NCBI GenBank assembly: GCA_903900845.1 | Contig: CAIUOU010000188.1 | Location: 1-51,674 of the forward strand | Length of the DNA: 51,674 nucleotides | From: an uncultured Opitutia bacterium | GTDB lineage: Bacteria; Verrucomicrobiota; Verrucomicrobiia; Opitutales; Opitutaceae | Reading direction: 5' to 3' | In this document: piece after piece, positions 9,012 to 16,457 of the stretch | Layout of the letters: each line of letters starts with the position of its first letter | Position numbering within the stretch: position 1 is the stretch's first letter | Notes under the pieces: generated by a model | What the model was told of the DNA's origin: nothing | Databases searched by the model: none | Seen by the model: only the letters and a program-made list of their open reading frames with translations | Made by a program: the position numbers and the translations under genes

Positions 9012-9936
9012 GATCCCGCCGGAAGTGCGGGCCGAGTGGTGGGATCCTTTCGCGGACCATCTGGCGCACGAGCGCCGCTATTCGCCGCACACGGTGCGCA
9101 ATTACCGGCAGGCTTTCGCTGACTTCCACCGCTGGCTGTCGGAACCGGCGGTCAACCTTTGGGAACGCGGACTCGGCGCGCTGACGGCGCGCGATATGCG
9201 GGACTTCGTGATCGAGGCGCAGCGCCGTTTCGACCGCCGCACGCTCCACAATCATGTCTCGGGCCTGCGGAGTTTTTTCCGGCACTGGATGCGGCAGGGG
9301 AAGCTTTCGCGTGATCCTTTCCTCGGCGTGCCGCTGCCCAAGCGGGAAAAACGTCTCCCGCAATTCCTTACCGAGGAGCAAATGCGGGCCTTGCTCGCCG
9401 CGCCGGAGAAGTTGCGGACGGAAGGAAAACTCGACGCCCACTCCGCGTGGCGGGATCGCCTGGCGATGGAGCTGCTTTACGGCGGCGGGTTGCGCGTGAG
9501 CGAGCTGGCCGGTCTGACGCACGCGGCGATCGATCCGCAGGGCGGCGTGGCGCGGGTGTTGGGCAAGGGACGCAAGGAACGGCTCTGCCCCCTTGGCCGG
9601 GTCGCGCTGGAGGTGCTGAGGAAGTTTCGCGCCGAGTTCACGCCGGCCGCGGGTCCGGGTTCTCCCGTGCTGGTCAATCGTGATGGCCGGCCGACGTCCG
9701 TGCGCGAGGTGCAGCAGATGCTGAAGCGCCATCTCGCCGCGGCCGGGCTGCCGCCGGACCTCACGCCGCACAAGCTTCGCCACAGTTACGCGACCCACCT
9801 GCTCAACGCCGGGGCCGACCTTCGCCTCGTGCAGGAATTACTCGGACACGCGCAGCTTTCCACGACGCAGGTCTACACGCACGTGAGCATGGCGCGCCTC
9901 CGCGAGGTGCACGCGAAGGCGCATCCGCGGGCGTGA
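8977..9936 (+). CDS. xerC: Tyrosine recombinase XerC/XerD type
   Basis: A 319-residue site-specific tyrosine recombinase, the type that resolves chromosome dimers at dif with FtsK. The N-terminal core-binding domain (about residues 20-110) is followed by the catalytic domain with all six key positions: Arg173 (G-G-L-R-V-S-E), Lys197, His265, Arg268, His291 and nucleophile Tyr300. Length and lack of an adjacent mobile-element cargo favour a housekeeping Xer protein over a phage integrase; XerC versus XerD cannot be settled from one sequence. The ATG at 8977-8979 lies inside mazG (35-base overlap), suggesting translational coupling. A longer upstream frame is a mazG shadow. A repeat-rich gap follows its stop. 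Confidence 0.9.
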   Translation: MSNPAFRPPPAEIPPEVRAEWWDPFADHLAHERRYSPHTVRNYRQAFADFHRWLSEPAVNLWERGLGALTARDMRDFVIEAQRRFDRRTLHNHVSGLRSFFRHWMRQGKLSRDPFLGVPLPKREKRLPQFLTEEQMRALLAAPEKLRTEGKLDAHSAWRDRLAMELLYGGGLRVSELAGLTHAAIDPQGGVARVLGKGRKERLCPLGRVALEVLRKFRAEFTPAAGPGSPVLVNRDGRPTSVREVQQMLKRHLAAAGLPPDLTPHKLRHSYATHLLNAGADLRLVQELLGHAQLSTTQVYTHVSMARLREVHAKAHPRA

Positions 9937-9958
9937 GTGTCTTCATTCGAAAAGGCGT

Positions 9959-9987
9959 CCGTTGTAGCCGCAGCGGTTGCCTCGGAC
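9959..9987. repeat. CCGTTGTAGCCG repeat, copy 1 (imperfect)
   Basis: This copy starts CCGTTGTAGCCG and ends TTGCCTCGGAC, like the copy at 36871-36900, but with a diverged left arm, so the CCGAGGC/GCCTCGG stem of that copy is imperfect here. It lies 22 bases after the xerC stop. Confidence 0.5.
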
Positions 9988-10144
9988 GATGCTGAGGAAC
10001 GTTCCTCTGGACGTGCCGGCTCCAACGGGGGGACCTCCGGAATCGGAAAGCGGGTCGTGGATAGTCCGGGGCAGCGACCCCGGCTACACGGCTCGCGCAT
10101 CGATGACGTGGGATGAACGGAGGCGCGGGTTGCGCTCCTGGTGT

Positions 10145-10164
10145 CCGTTGTCGCCGAGGCTGTA
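10145..10164. repeat. CCGTTGT repeat, copy 2 (partial)
   Basis: Partial copy sharing CCGTTGT and GCCGAGGCTGT with the 36871 copy, then diverging before the right arm. It sits in the same gap as copy 1, close to the 3' end of the converging gene. Confidence 0.4.
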
Positions 10165-10214
10165 TACCCACCGCAGCGTGGGCGTGGAAGAGCTGCCTCG
10201 GTTCCGTCCGAAAC

Positions 10215-11315
10215 TCATCTCCCCGCCATTGGCGGTGCCGCAAGTAACGCGATCCCCAGCGGACTTTGCGCGCTCGATTTAGCCGAGGCCGTTTCGAGAA
10301 ACGCCTCGAGCCGGGACTGCACCGCGGGCTGGTGCCGTCCGAGACGGCCCCACCGCAGCACGGCATCGGCGTGGGTGTTGAATTTCACGTTGGGGCCCAC
10401 TCGGTCGCCCACGCGGTCGTCGGCCAGCAGCACCAGCCGTAGCAGCGTGGACTCGACCGCCGTCAGGTCGCTGCGGTCAAAGACGATACCGCGTTCGTGG
10501 CAGAGCACCAGGAAGTCCACGTTGATCGAGGCGTGGGAAATATCCTCGAACGCCTTGTCTTCGCCCGAAAGCGGCGGCCAATAGCCCCAGACCAAGGTTC
10601 CCGGGGCGGCGGCGCGCATGCGGTTTTTCATGAACCGCGCGAGCCGTTCTATACGCTCGCGGTGGCGCGGCCGCCCGGTGGCGTCGTCGATCGCGATCCA
10701 CGTTCGGGCGAGCGCGTTCTGCATGTTCAGTGGCAGGTGCTTTCCGAGGTACGGGCAGACCATATGGCCTTCACCCGCGCCGGGGCCTTCCCGGTATTCG
10801 TCCGCGAACGCCGCGACCGACTCCTCGGCGGCGCCCAGCAGCCGTTTGGCGTCGGTGCCGAAACGGGCCTTCAGTGCCGGATCCCGCCCGATGGTGGCGG
10901 CGAAACCGGCCATCGGTGCCGCGATCATACCGGTGTGCACGGCCCAGGCGAATCGCCGGCCCTTTGAGTATTTCGTTGAGCCCCAGGCGGGCATAACGCC
11001 TCCGCGTACCTCATCGCGGAGGTTCTGGCGGTCGTCTCGCGAGGCCAGCACATGATCGGCCAGTGCCACGAATCGCGCGGCGTGCCGTGGATCACCGGCT
11101 ATCGCGAGCATCTCCGCGAGGGCCGAAAGCAGATAACTGTCACCCCACGCCAGCGGGCCGGCCTCCGTCGTCACGGGTTTGCCGAGGGCCCTTTGCACCG
11201 CGGCCGCGGTCAGCGCATCGAAATCTCCACCGCGCGGGCTTTCGGCCGCACGGGTGAACCCGGCCAGCGCGATGCCGTACAGGAGCGCCGCCGTGATTTT
11301 GCCGGGTACGCGCAC
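10215..11315 (-). CDS. Exported protein of unknown function, probably helical toroid fold
   Basis: A 366-residue protein with a signal peptide (about residues 1-23, A-L-L-Y-G-I-A-L-A-G-F-T-R-A-A). The mature part is mostly helical, with segments such as W-G-D-S-Y-L-L-S-A-L-A-E-M-L, G-R-R-F-A-W-A-V-H-T-G-M and H-A-S-I-N-V-D-F. Their spacing resembles (alpha/alpha)-barrel enzymes acting on polysaccharides, such as the C-terminal part of glucuronyl C5-epimerases. That resemblance is my inference; no family is confirmed. Translation starts with GTG at 11313-11315. It is nine bases downstream of the aldo/keto reductase gene, so the two form an operon. Product location is predicted to be periplasmic. 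Confidence 0.7.
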   Translation of the reverse strand: MRVPGKITAALLYGIALAGFTRAAESPRGGDFDALTAAAVQRALGKPVTTEAGPLAWGDSYLLSALAEMLAIAGDPRHAARFVALADHVLASRDDRQNLRDEVRGGVMPAWGSTKYSKGRRFAWAVHTGMIAAPMAGFAATIGRDPALKARFGTDAKRLLGAAEESVAAFADEYREGPGAGEGHMVCPYLGKHLPLNMQNALARTWIAIDDATGRPRHRERIERLARFMKNRMRAAAPGTLVWGYWPPLSGEDKAFEDISHASINVDFLVLCHERGIVFDRSDLTAVESTLLRLVLLADDRVGDRVGPNVKFNTHADAVLRWGRLGRHQPAVQSRLEAFLETASAKSSAQSPLGIALLAAPPMAGR

Positions 11316-11324
11316 GCTTCAGGA

Positions 11325-12362
11325 TCAGGTGTGGGCGTAGTAACGCGAGTGCGGCCCGGTGGATGAAAGGTACATCGGCTTCCGCGGAAACAGCGGGCTG
11401 TACTTGCCCGCCAGCTCGCGGAGCGCGCCGAGATCTGCCTCCGTCGCGGGGCTGAAGGTCTTGCCGGCGATGATCGCGCGCTCGTTAAGATCGAGGAACG
11501 AGGTGGGGATCGCGGAGACAACGGTGTCGAGTGAGAGCGTGAACCGCATCGCCTGGTTGATCTCCTCCTGCGCCTCGAGCGCCTTGTACCAGTAATTGCC
11601 GCGGGTCTTCGTCTCGCCGGGTTTCCACGATCCGGCCGAGATCGGCTTGATCGCGATCACCGCCGCGCCCGACTGGCGCGCCAGCGTGAGGACCGCCGGA
11701 TCAAACTGGTGCGTGAAGTGCTCGATGAAGTTCACCGGGTACATCACCGTTTCGAAGGGAAAGTTTCGCAGGCAATCCAGCGCCGCCTCCTTGGTGTGCG
11801 CGGAGAAGCCGAGCCAGCGGACTTTCCCCTCTTGGCGGGCGCGGACGAGTGTCTCCATCGCGCCGCCGGGCCCGAAGACCTGCTTCACTTCCGCGGCGGT
11901 CGACATCACGTGCAGCTGGTAAAGGTCGAAGTAGTCGGTCTTCAGCCGACGCAGAGATTCCTCCAGTTCCTCGCGGGCACCGGCCGCATCGCGTCGTCGC
12001 GTTTTGCAGGAAAGGAAGACCTCGGCGCGCGGCAGCGGGGCAAGGGCGGGCCCGAGCGCGATCTCCGCGGTTCCTTTCCCGTAGGACGGCGCGGTGTCGA
12101 AATAGTTCATCCCGTGGTCAAACGAGGCGCGCACCGCGGCGTTTGCTTCGTCCTGCGTGACGCGCGACAGCGCCAGGCCGGGAAAGCCGACGATCGAGAT
12201 CGCACGTCCGGTCTTCCCCAGGACGCGTCGGGGCAGTCCGCCGGGATGGGCTACCAGCCGGCGGGTCGGGTCCGCGGGATCGGCGAAAACCGGGGCCATC
12301 GCCGCCGCTAGGGCGGCGCCACCCGTGGCGCGGAGGAAGGAGCGGCGATTCAGGGGGCTCAT
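11325..12362 (-). CDS. Aldo/keto reductase with Tat-type leader
   Basis: A 345-residue oxidoreductase of the aldo/keto reductase superfamily. The N-terminus N-R-R-S-F-L-R-A-T-G-G-A-A-L-A-A-A-M-A is a Tat-type leader (R-R-x-F-L-R), so a folded, cofactor-loaded enzyme is probably exported. The catalytic domain begins at L-G-K-T-G-R-A-I-S-I-V-G-F-P-G. It contains the family motif F-D-T-A-P-S-Y-G-K-G near residue 98, then L-K-T-D-Y-F-D-L-Y-Q-L-H and G-F-S-A-H. Verrucomicrobia often encode many such Tat-exported reductases, probably for sugar or polyol chemistry; the substrate is unknown. The ATG at 12360-12362 was chosen because the leader begins there. It is followed closely by an exported helical protein gene and preceded by another exported-protein gene. 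Confidence 0.87.
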   Translation of the reverse strand: MSPLNRRSFLRATGGAALAAAMAPVFADPADPTRRLVAHPGGLPRRVLGKTGRAISIVGFPGLALSRVTQDEANAAVRASFDHGMNYFDTAPSYGKGTAEIALGPALAPLPRAEVFLSCKTRRRDAAGAREELEESLRRLKTDYFDLYQLHVMSTAAEVKQVFGPGGAMETLVRARQEGKVRWLGFSAHTKEAALDCLRNFPFETVMYPVNFIEHFTHQFDPAVLTLARQSGAAVIAIKPISAGSWKPGETKTRGNYWYKALEAQEEINQAMRFTLSLDTVVSAIPTSFLDLNERAIIAGKTFSPATEADLGALRELAGKYSPLFPRKPMYLSSTGPHSRYYAHT

Positions 12363-12423
12363 TTCCCTCTTCGTTAGCCGGCGGCGGGTGCGGGGCGAGC
12401 CTTCGTTGCCGATGGGCGCCGGA

Positions 12424-14745
12424 TCACCAGGTGAGCCGCCGGGAGACACCGTTGCCGGCGACGTCCTGCAGGGTCACTTCCAGCGCGGTCGCATTCGCGA
12501 CCCGCGCCAGCGGCACCTCCAGCACGAAGGTTTCCTCCCGTCCGTCACGCACGCCGTCGAGGGGTTGCTCGACGGTCTCGCGGTGATTGTTGCTGAAGAG
12601 AATGTCGATCCCCGCGAGGAGCGAAAGCCGGTCGCGTCCGCGTAGGGTCACCACGATGGCGTCCGCGGAGCGCGTCACGGTCGCCGCGAGGATCTCCGGC
12701 GCGGAGTGGTCGATCACCAGCTGGTCGGTCTCGAAGGTCTGCCGCAGGCGCTCGGCCGCCGGGCGGGGGGCGGTCTCCGCCGAAACGAGCCGGGTGAAAT
12801 AAACGCCCTCGGGCAGCGCGCGGGTGTCGAACTGCGCGAGGGTTTCGCGGGCCGAGGTCAGGAGATCGATCCATTGGTCATCGCCGTCGCGGCGGATCGA
12901 GAAGGTGTGCAGCAGGTTGTCGCCGTCGGGATCGGAGACCGTCCAGAGGACGAGCTGTGTGCCCGGGCTCGGCACGACCGAGCTGTTCAGGAAGGCGTTT
13001 CGTCGGCGGTCGTCCTCCTTCGGGGTCTGCAGCAGTTGGTTGAGCGTGATGCTCGCCGGCGGGGCAGGTTCGGGGGAGGGGATGATACCGAAGCCGTGGA
13101 CCAAGGTCCGGTATTCCTGAAGCAGAGGCCGGCGGTTTTGCGGCAAAACGAAAAGCGTGGCCCGGTCCGCTTCCACGTCGGGTTTTTCCGCCAGGGTCAG
13201 GCGTAGCCGGAGGTAACGCCCACGCAGGCCGGAGGCGCGCCAGCCTTCATCAGGCTCCGCTGCCAGCCGGGTCCACGGCCCCCAACCTTCGATCTCGTCG
13301 CTGCCCGCGCTGGTGCGAATCTCCGCCCCGACATCGGCCGGGCTCAGCCCACGCAACCGGCCGAATCGCAGCGCGCCGAAGGCCGAGGTGTGACCGAGGT
13401 CGAGGCGGCGCGTCTCGGCCGAACGCGGGCCCTTGGCCGCGAAATCCAGGAGCCCGAAGCCGGGCGCGTTGTTGCGTAACACGAGGAACCGATCGGCGCC
13501 CAAGGTGCCGGAGGCCAGGGGAACGAGGTGGTTCAGCTGAGCGGAGGCGCTGCCGGGAAAGGTCAGCGCCTGCCTGGCCTTCAGGTCATAGCCGCTGATC
13601 TCACCTTGTTCGCCGCCCGCAAGCACCAGCACGTCGCCGCGCCGGGCGATGCGGTAGAAGGCAGTGCCCGTCCGGACCGAGAGAGTCTCCGCGGCCCCAT
13701 CCGCCGGGATCCTCAACAACGCCGCGCGCCCGCCGAACTTCTCCGGCGCCGCCGCCGGCGGCGGTACCTCGCGCGGGGGCGCGGGCGGCGGGTTTCCGCC
13801 CCCGGGGCTGGAGCCTCCCGGCGCCGGAGCGGGGGCCGGGGCGCTGGCGGGCGAGAGCCGGGTATCGTTTCCCTGCGGCGCGAAGACGATGGTGGCGAAG
13901 AGATCGCCGTTCATTTCGGGCAGCAGGTCGGTGACCTCCGCGTCGCGGTTCTCCTGGAGAATAACCGGCGCCCCGCCCGTGGCGGGATCGGCGGCGGGCG
14001 AGGCGGCCGGGTCGCGGGGAAACGCGTAGATGTTTCCGCGCGGTGAGGACCCCGCGGCGATGCGGCCGTCGGTCATCACGACGATCCGCCGCACGTTGCG
14101 GTCGCGGATCTGGCCGAACATCGAGACCCCGCGGGCGGCGAGGGCATCGCGGTCGGAGATGCGCTTTTCGTCCACCCCGGCGGCCGCGAACTTCGCCAGA
14201 TCGACGCGGTAGATGCGTCCCGGATTACCGGTCGCGACCAACGCGGTCTCTGAGTCGAGCGGGAGCAGATCAAAGATCGAGTCCACCGGCAGGAGCGTGC
14301 GGGCGACGACCACGCCGTCGCGCAGGAGGTTCAGCGCGCCTTTCGGGGAGGTGCCGGCAAGCACGGCACCGTCGGACAATCGCAGCACGGCGAACACGTG
14401 GGGATCGGGCACACGGCCGATCTCGCGGATGACCGGCGCGGATAAATCATCGGCCGCCGTCACCTCGAGGATTTTACCCTCGGGGCCGGTTCCGACGATA
14501 AAGCGGTCGCGCGCGCCGCCCGGAGCGAAGCTCCACAGCAGGTCGGCGGGCGCCACACCCGGGAGATCGGTGAAGACCGGCCCGGCGACCAAGCGGCCAT
14601 CCGAACGGGTGGCTAGGCCCTTGAGGTTGCGGCTGGGGACCTCACGGAAGAAGTCGATGTCGGCCTTTTTGGAGAGCGGCTCGGCGCGAAGCGTGGCGAC
14701 GGCGGCAATCAGGCAACTGGAGGTGCGAAATACGCGGCGGAGCAC
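12424..14745 (-). CDS. Large exported protein with beta-propeller-like N-terminal half
   Basis: About 773 residues if it starts at the GTG at 14743-14745, which gives a short leader (C-L-I-A-A-V-A-T-L-R-A). The open frame continues upstream through a repeat and antisense to the exonuclease gene, so that part is not coding. The N-terminal half has repeated blades of the form G-R-L-V-A-G, G-A-V-L-A-G-T, G-R-I-A-A-G-S, like a seven-bladed propeller. A Pro/Ala/Gly-rich linker follows (about residues 265-300). A segment with W-G-P-W-T-R then precedes R-Y-L-R-L-R-L and a C-terminal beta-rich region. No catalytic family is recognised. The start is uncertain; no Shine-Dalgarno is visible. It lies 61 bases upstream of the aldo/keto reductase gene. 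Confidence 0.7.
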   Translation of the reverse strand: MLRRVFRTSSCLIAAVATLRAEPLSKKADIDFFREVPSRNLKGLATRSDGRLVAGPVFTDLPGVAPADLLWSFAPGGARDRFIVGTGPEGKILEVTAADDLSAPVIREIGRVPDPHVFAVLRLSDGAVLAGTSPKGALNLLRDGVVVARTLLPVDSIFDLLPLDSETALVATGNPGRIYRVDLAKFAAAGVDEKRISDRDALAARGVSMFGQIRDRNVRRIVVMTDGRIAAGSSPRGNIYAFPRDPAASPAADPATGGAPVILQENRDAEVTDLLPEMNGDLFATIVFAPQGNDTRLSPASAPAPAPAPGGSSPGGGNPPPAPPREVPPPAAAPEKFGGRAALLRIPADGAAETLSVRTGTAFYRIARRGDVLVLAGGEQGEISGYDLKARQALTFPGSASAQLNHLVPLASGTLGADRFLVLRNNAPGFGLLDFAAKGPRSAETRRLDLGHTSAFGALRFGRLRGLSPADVGAEIRTSAGSDEIEGWGPWTRLAAEPDEGWRASGLRGRYLRLRLTLAEKPDVEADRATLFVLPQNRRPLLQEYRTLVHGFGIIPSPEPAPPASITLNQLLQTPKEDDRRRNAFLNSSVVPSPGTQLVLWTVSDPDGDNLLHTFSIRRDGDDQWIDLLTSARETLAQFDTRALPEGVYFTRLVSAETAPRPAAERLRQTFETDQLVIDHSAPEILAATVTRSADAIVVTLRGRDRLSLLAGIDILFSNNHRETVEQPLDGVRDGREETFVLEVPLARVANATALEVTLQDVAGNGVSRRLTW

Positions 14746-15045
14746 CGGCCAAGACGGATGCGAAGCGCTGGGAAACGCAAGGCGGAGCTCCTCCGCGCGG
14801 GCGAGGGAGAAATTATTCGGACCAAAGGGGGTCGTTCCAAGCGCGCCCCATTTACGGTAGAACACCGCCCCATAAGGGCTTCGCCCGCTTCCGGGGTTTC
14901 CGTGCCTTCCGTGGGCCACCCGGATCGGTTTGGTGCCTTTGGTGTGTTCCGTGGTGTCCTTTCTCGGTGCCTCCGTTTCTCCGTGGTGAGGCCTCCAACG
15001 CGCGCGGCGGTTGACCGCTAAGGTCGTGGTGTGTGAGGTCGGCAC
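14746..15045. other. Divergent intergenic region holding an ACCACGGA-type repeat
   Basis: About 300 bases between two divergent genes. Most of 14891-14990 is a low-complexity repeat (separate entry). The rest must hold the promoters for the exonuclease and the exported protein, but no promoter is clear. A GAGGT at 15035-15039, six bases before ATG 15046, is a good ribosome-binding site for the exonuclease gene. Confidence 0.55.
14891..14990. repeat. ACCACGGA/ACACCAAAGG low-complexity repeat
   Basis: On the minus strand this reads as repeated short units CACGGAGAAACGGAGGCACC, ACCACGGAACACACC, AAAGGCACC and CACGGAAGGCACGGAA. In one frame it gives a T-E-H-T-K-G-T-K-type string. Such repeats occur in intergenic DNA of Verrucomicrobia and Planctomycetes and produce spurious ORFs in databases. 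No protein function is implied. Confidence 0.75.
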
Positions 15046-15987
15046 ATGGCCAAGTGGCTCCTCATCGACGGCTTCAATCTCGCGTACCGTTGCTTCCACG
15101 CGCTGCCCGAGCTCACGCGCACGGACGGGTTTCCCACCGGCGCCCTGCACGGCTGGGTGAAGTCGTTGTGGAAGCTCGTCGATCTTGAGCGGCCCGACTC
15201 GACGCTGGTCTTCTTTGACCTCGGGGAATCCGCCGAGCGCGTCGCGCTCCACGCCGCCTACAAGGCCCAGCGCGAGCCGATGCCCGAAGCGCTGCGGCGC
15301 CAGATCGATCCGATCAAGGCGCTCACGCGCGCGATGGGTTTCGCGGGGATCGAGGAGCAGGGCGTCGAGAGCGACGACCTGCTCGCGGCCGAGGCCGTGC
15401 GGTACGCGATCGCCGGGGACGACGTCGTGATCGTGAGCAGCGACAAGGATTTCGCGCAGATCGTGAACGACCGTATCCGCATCATGTTGCCGCCGCCCTC
15501 CGCCAACCCGAAGCTCGGCTGGCGCCTGCTCGACGCGGCGGGGGTCGCGGAAAAGTTCGGCGTGCCACCCTCGCGCATCGCCGCGTACCTCGCGCTCGTC
15601 GGCGACACTTCCGACAATATTCCCGGCATCACGGGCGTGGGGCCGAAGACCGCCGCAAAGTGGTTGGCTGATTGGGATTCGCTGGAGGGCGTCATCGCGC
15701 ATGCGGTGGAGCTGAAGCCCGACCGTTTCCGCGAGATCGTGGCGCGCGACGCCGATCGCCTGCGGCTCAACTTGAAGCTGACGACGCTCAACCTGTCCCT
15801 GCCCGCGGTCGCACCCGAGTGGCGCACACCACAGCCCGCCGAACTGGTGCGGATGCTGGACGAGTTCGAGATGCGTTCCACGGCCGCCGAAGCCCGCCGC
15901 CGGTACGCCGTAGCCGAGGCTCCCGCCGCGTCCCCTCCGCCCCCGCCCGCTGCCAGTACCGCGGGTCAGCAGACGGAGCTTTTTTGA
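15046..15987 (+). CDS. 5'-3' exonuclease (FEN/PolA N-terminal type)
   Basis: A 313-residue flap-endonuclease/5'-3' exonuclease, the kind that trims RNA primers and 5' flaps during lagging-strand synthesis and repair. Metal-binding acidic motifs are present: L-L-I-D-G-F near residue 8, V-E-S-D-D-L-L near 110, V-S-S-D-K-D-F near 130. The helix-three-turn-helix segment contains V-G-D-T-S-D-N-I-P-G-I-T-G-V-G-P-K-T-A near 185-205. No polymerase domain follows, so this is a stand-alone enzyme. The last residues, after a Pro/Ala-rich tail, are G-Q-Q-T-E-L-F, resembling the Q-x-x-L-F peptide that binds the DNA sliding clamp. The start has a GAGGT ribosome-binding site six bases upstream. It faces away from the exported propeller-like gene. 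Confidence 0.9.
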   Translation: MAKWLLIDGFNLAYRCFHALPELTRTDGFPTGALHGWVKSLWKLVDLERPDSTLVFFDLGESAERVALHAAYKAQREPMPEALRRQIDPIKALTRAMGFAGIEEQGVESDDLLAAEAVRYAIAGDDVVIVSSDKDFAQIVNDRIRIMLPPPSANPKLGWRLLDAAGVAEKFGVPPSRIAAYLALVGDTSDNIPGITGVGPKTAAKWLADWDSLEGVIAHAVELKPDRFREIVARDADRLRLNLKLTTLNLSLPAVAPEWRTPQPAELVRMLDEFEMRSTAAEARRRYAVAEAPAASPPPPPAASTAGQQTELF

Positions 15988-16022
15988 AAACCCGCACCCG
16001 CCGGCTGCGACTCCCGATTTTG

Positions 16023-16457
16023 TCACCTACTACGTAACTTTTCGCGCGGGGCGGCTGCCGGTGCCTGGGTTTTTGGAGGTGGACGGGAGGTGGAGTCGGG
16101 CTTCGCGCCGGGCGGGGCAGGCGGTTCCGGCCTCGGCGAGGCAAGACTGGAGGCCGCGCGGAAGGCGGTACGGTCGAGGTTGCGACCGATCAAGATGAGG
16201 ATTTTACCGCGCAGCTCACGGGGTCACCGTGCGCGTTCGAAACGGGTCTCGAGATGTTGGTTGAGGCCTTGGAGGATCAGGGGGCGCTCTGATCCATGCA
16301 CGGCCAGCACTCCCCGGGTGCTAAGAATATCCTCACCCTTCGTCACCAGAAGCTCCGCGACCCACGCGTTGAGCCGGTTCTCGTCGAGTTCCCCCGGAGC
16401 TGAGATGCCTACCGCCCCGATCTCCCCGTCGTTCTGGTTTGCGCGTGAGACGTTCAC
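16023..16457 (-). pseudogene. C-terminal remnant of a CobW/COG0523 GTPase, interrupted by a stop
   Basis: The frame reads N-D-G-E-I-G-A-V-G-I-S-x-P-G-E-L-D, then L-N-A-W-V-A-E-L-L-V-T-K-G-E-D-I-L, then G-V-L-A-V-H-G-S-E and L-I-L-Q-G. These are the hallmarks of the C-terminal domain of CobW-type metallochaperone GTPases. A TGA at 16224-16226 interrupts it, yet the same frame continues with I-L-I-L-I-G-R-N-L-D-R, the expected family ending, to a stop at 16023-16025. The whole N-terminal GTPase domain, with its Walker motifs and metal-binding C-x-C-C, is absent. The remnant abuts the stop of the ABC ATPase gene, as if a deletion joined them. It is best read as a decayed zinc/cobalt-handling gene. 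Confidence 0.75.

Larger units (their letters stand above)
9937..10214. other. Intergenic region with hairpins and repeat copies, no gene seen
   Basis: The 278 bases between xerC and the converging exported-protein gene hold no convincing ORF. They contain two copies of a short CCGTTGT-type repeat (9959-9987 and 10145-10164), a perfect 14-base palindrome (9994-10007) and a hairpin with 6-bp GC arms (10066-10071 with 10078-10083). No T-run follows, so none is a standard terminator. Confidence 0.6.

Noticed and set aside
12424-16026. A 1200-codon open frame on the minus strand
   Set aside because: Its first part is antisense to the exonuclease gene and crosses the ACCACGGA repeat; only the part after about 14745 looks like protein.
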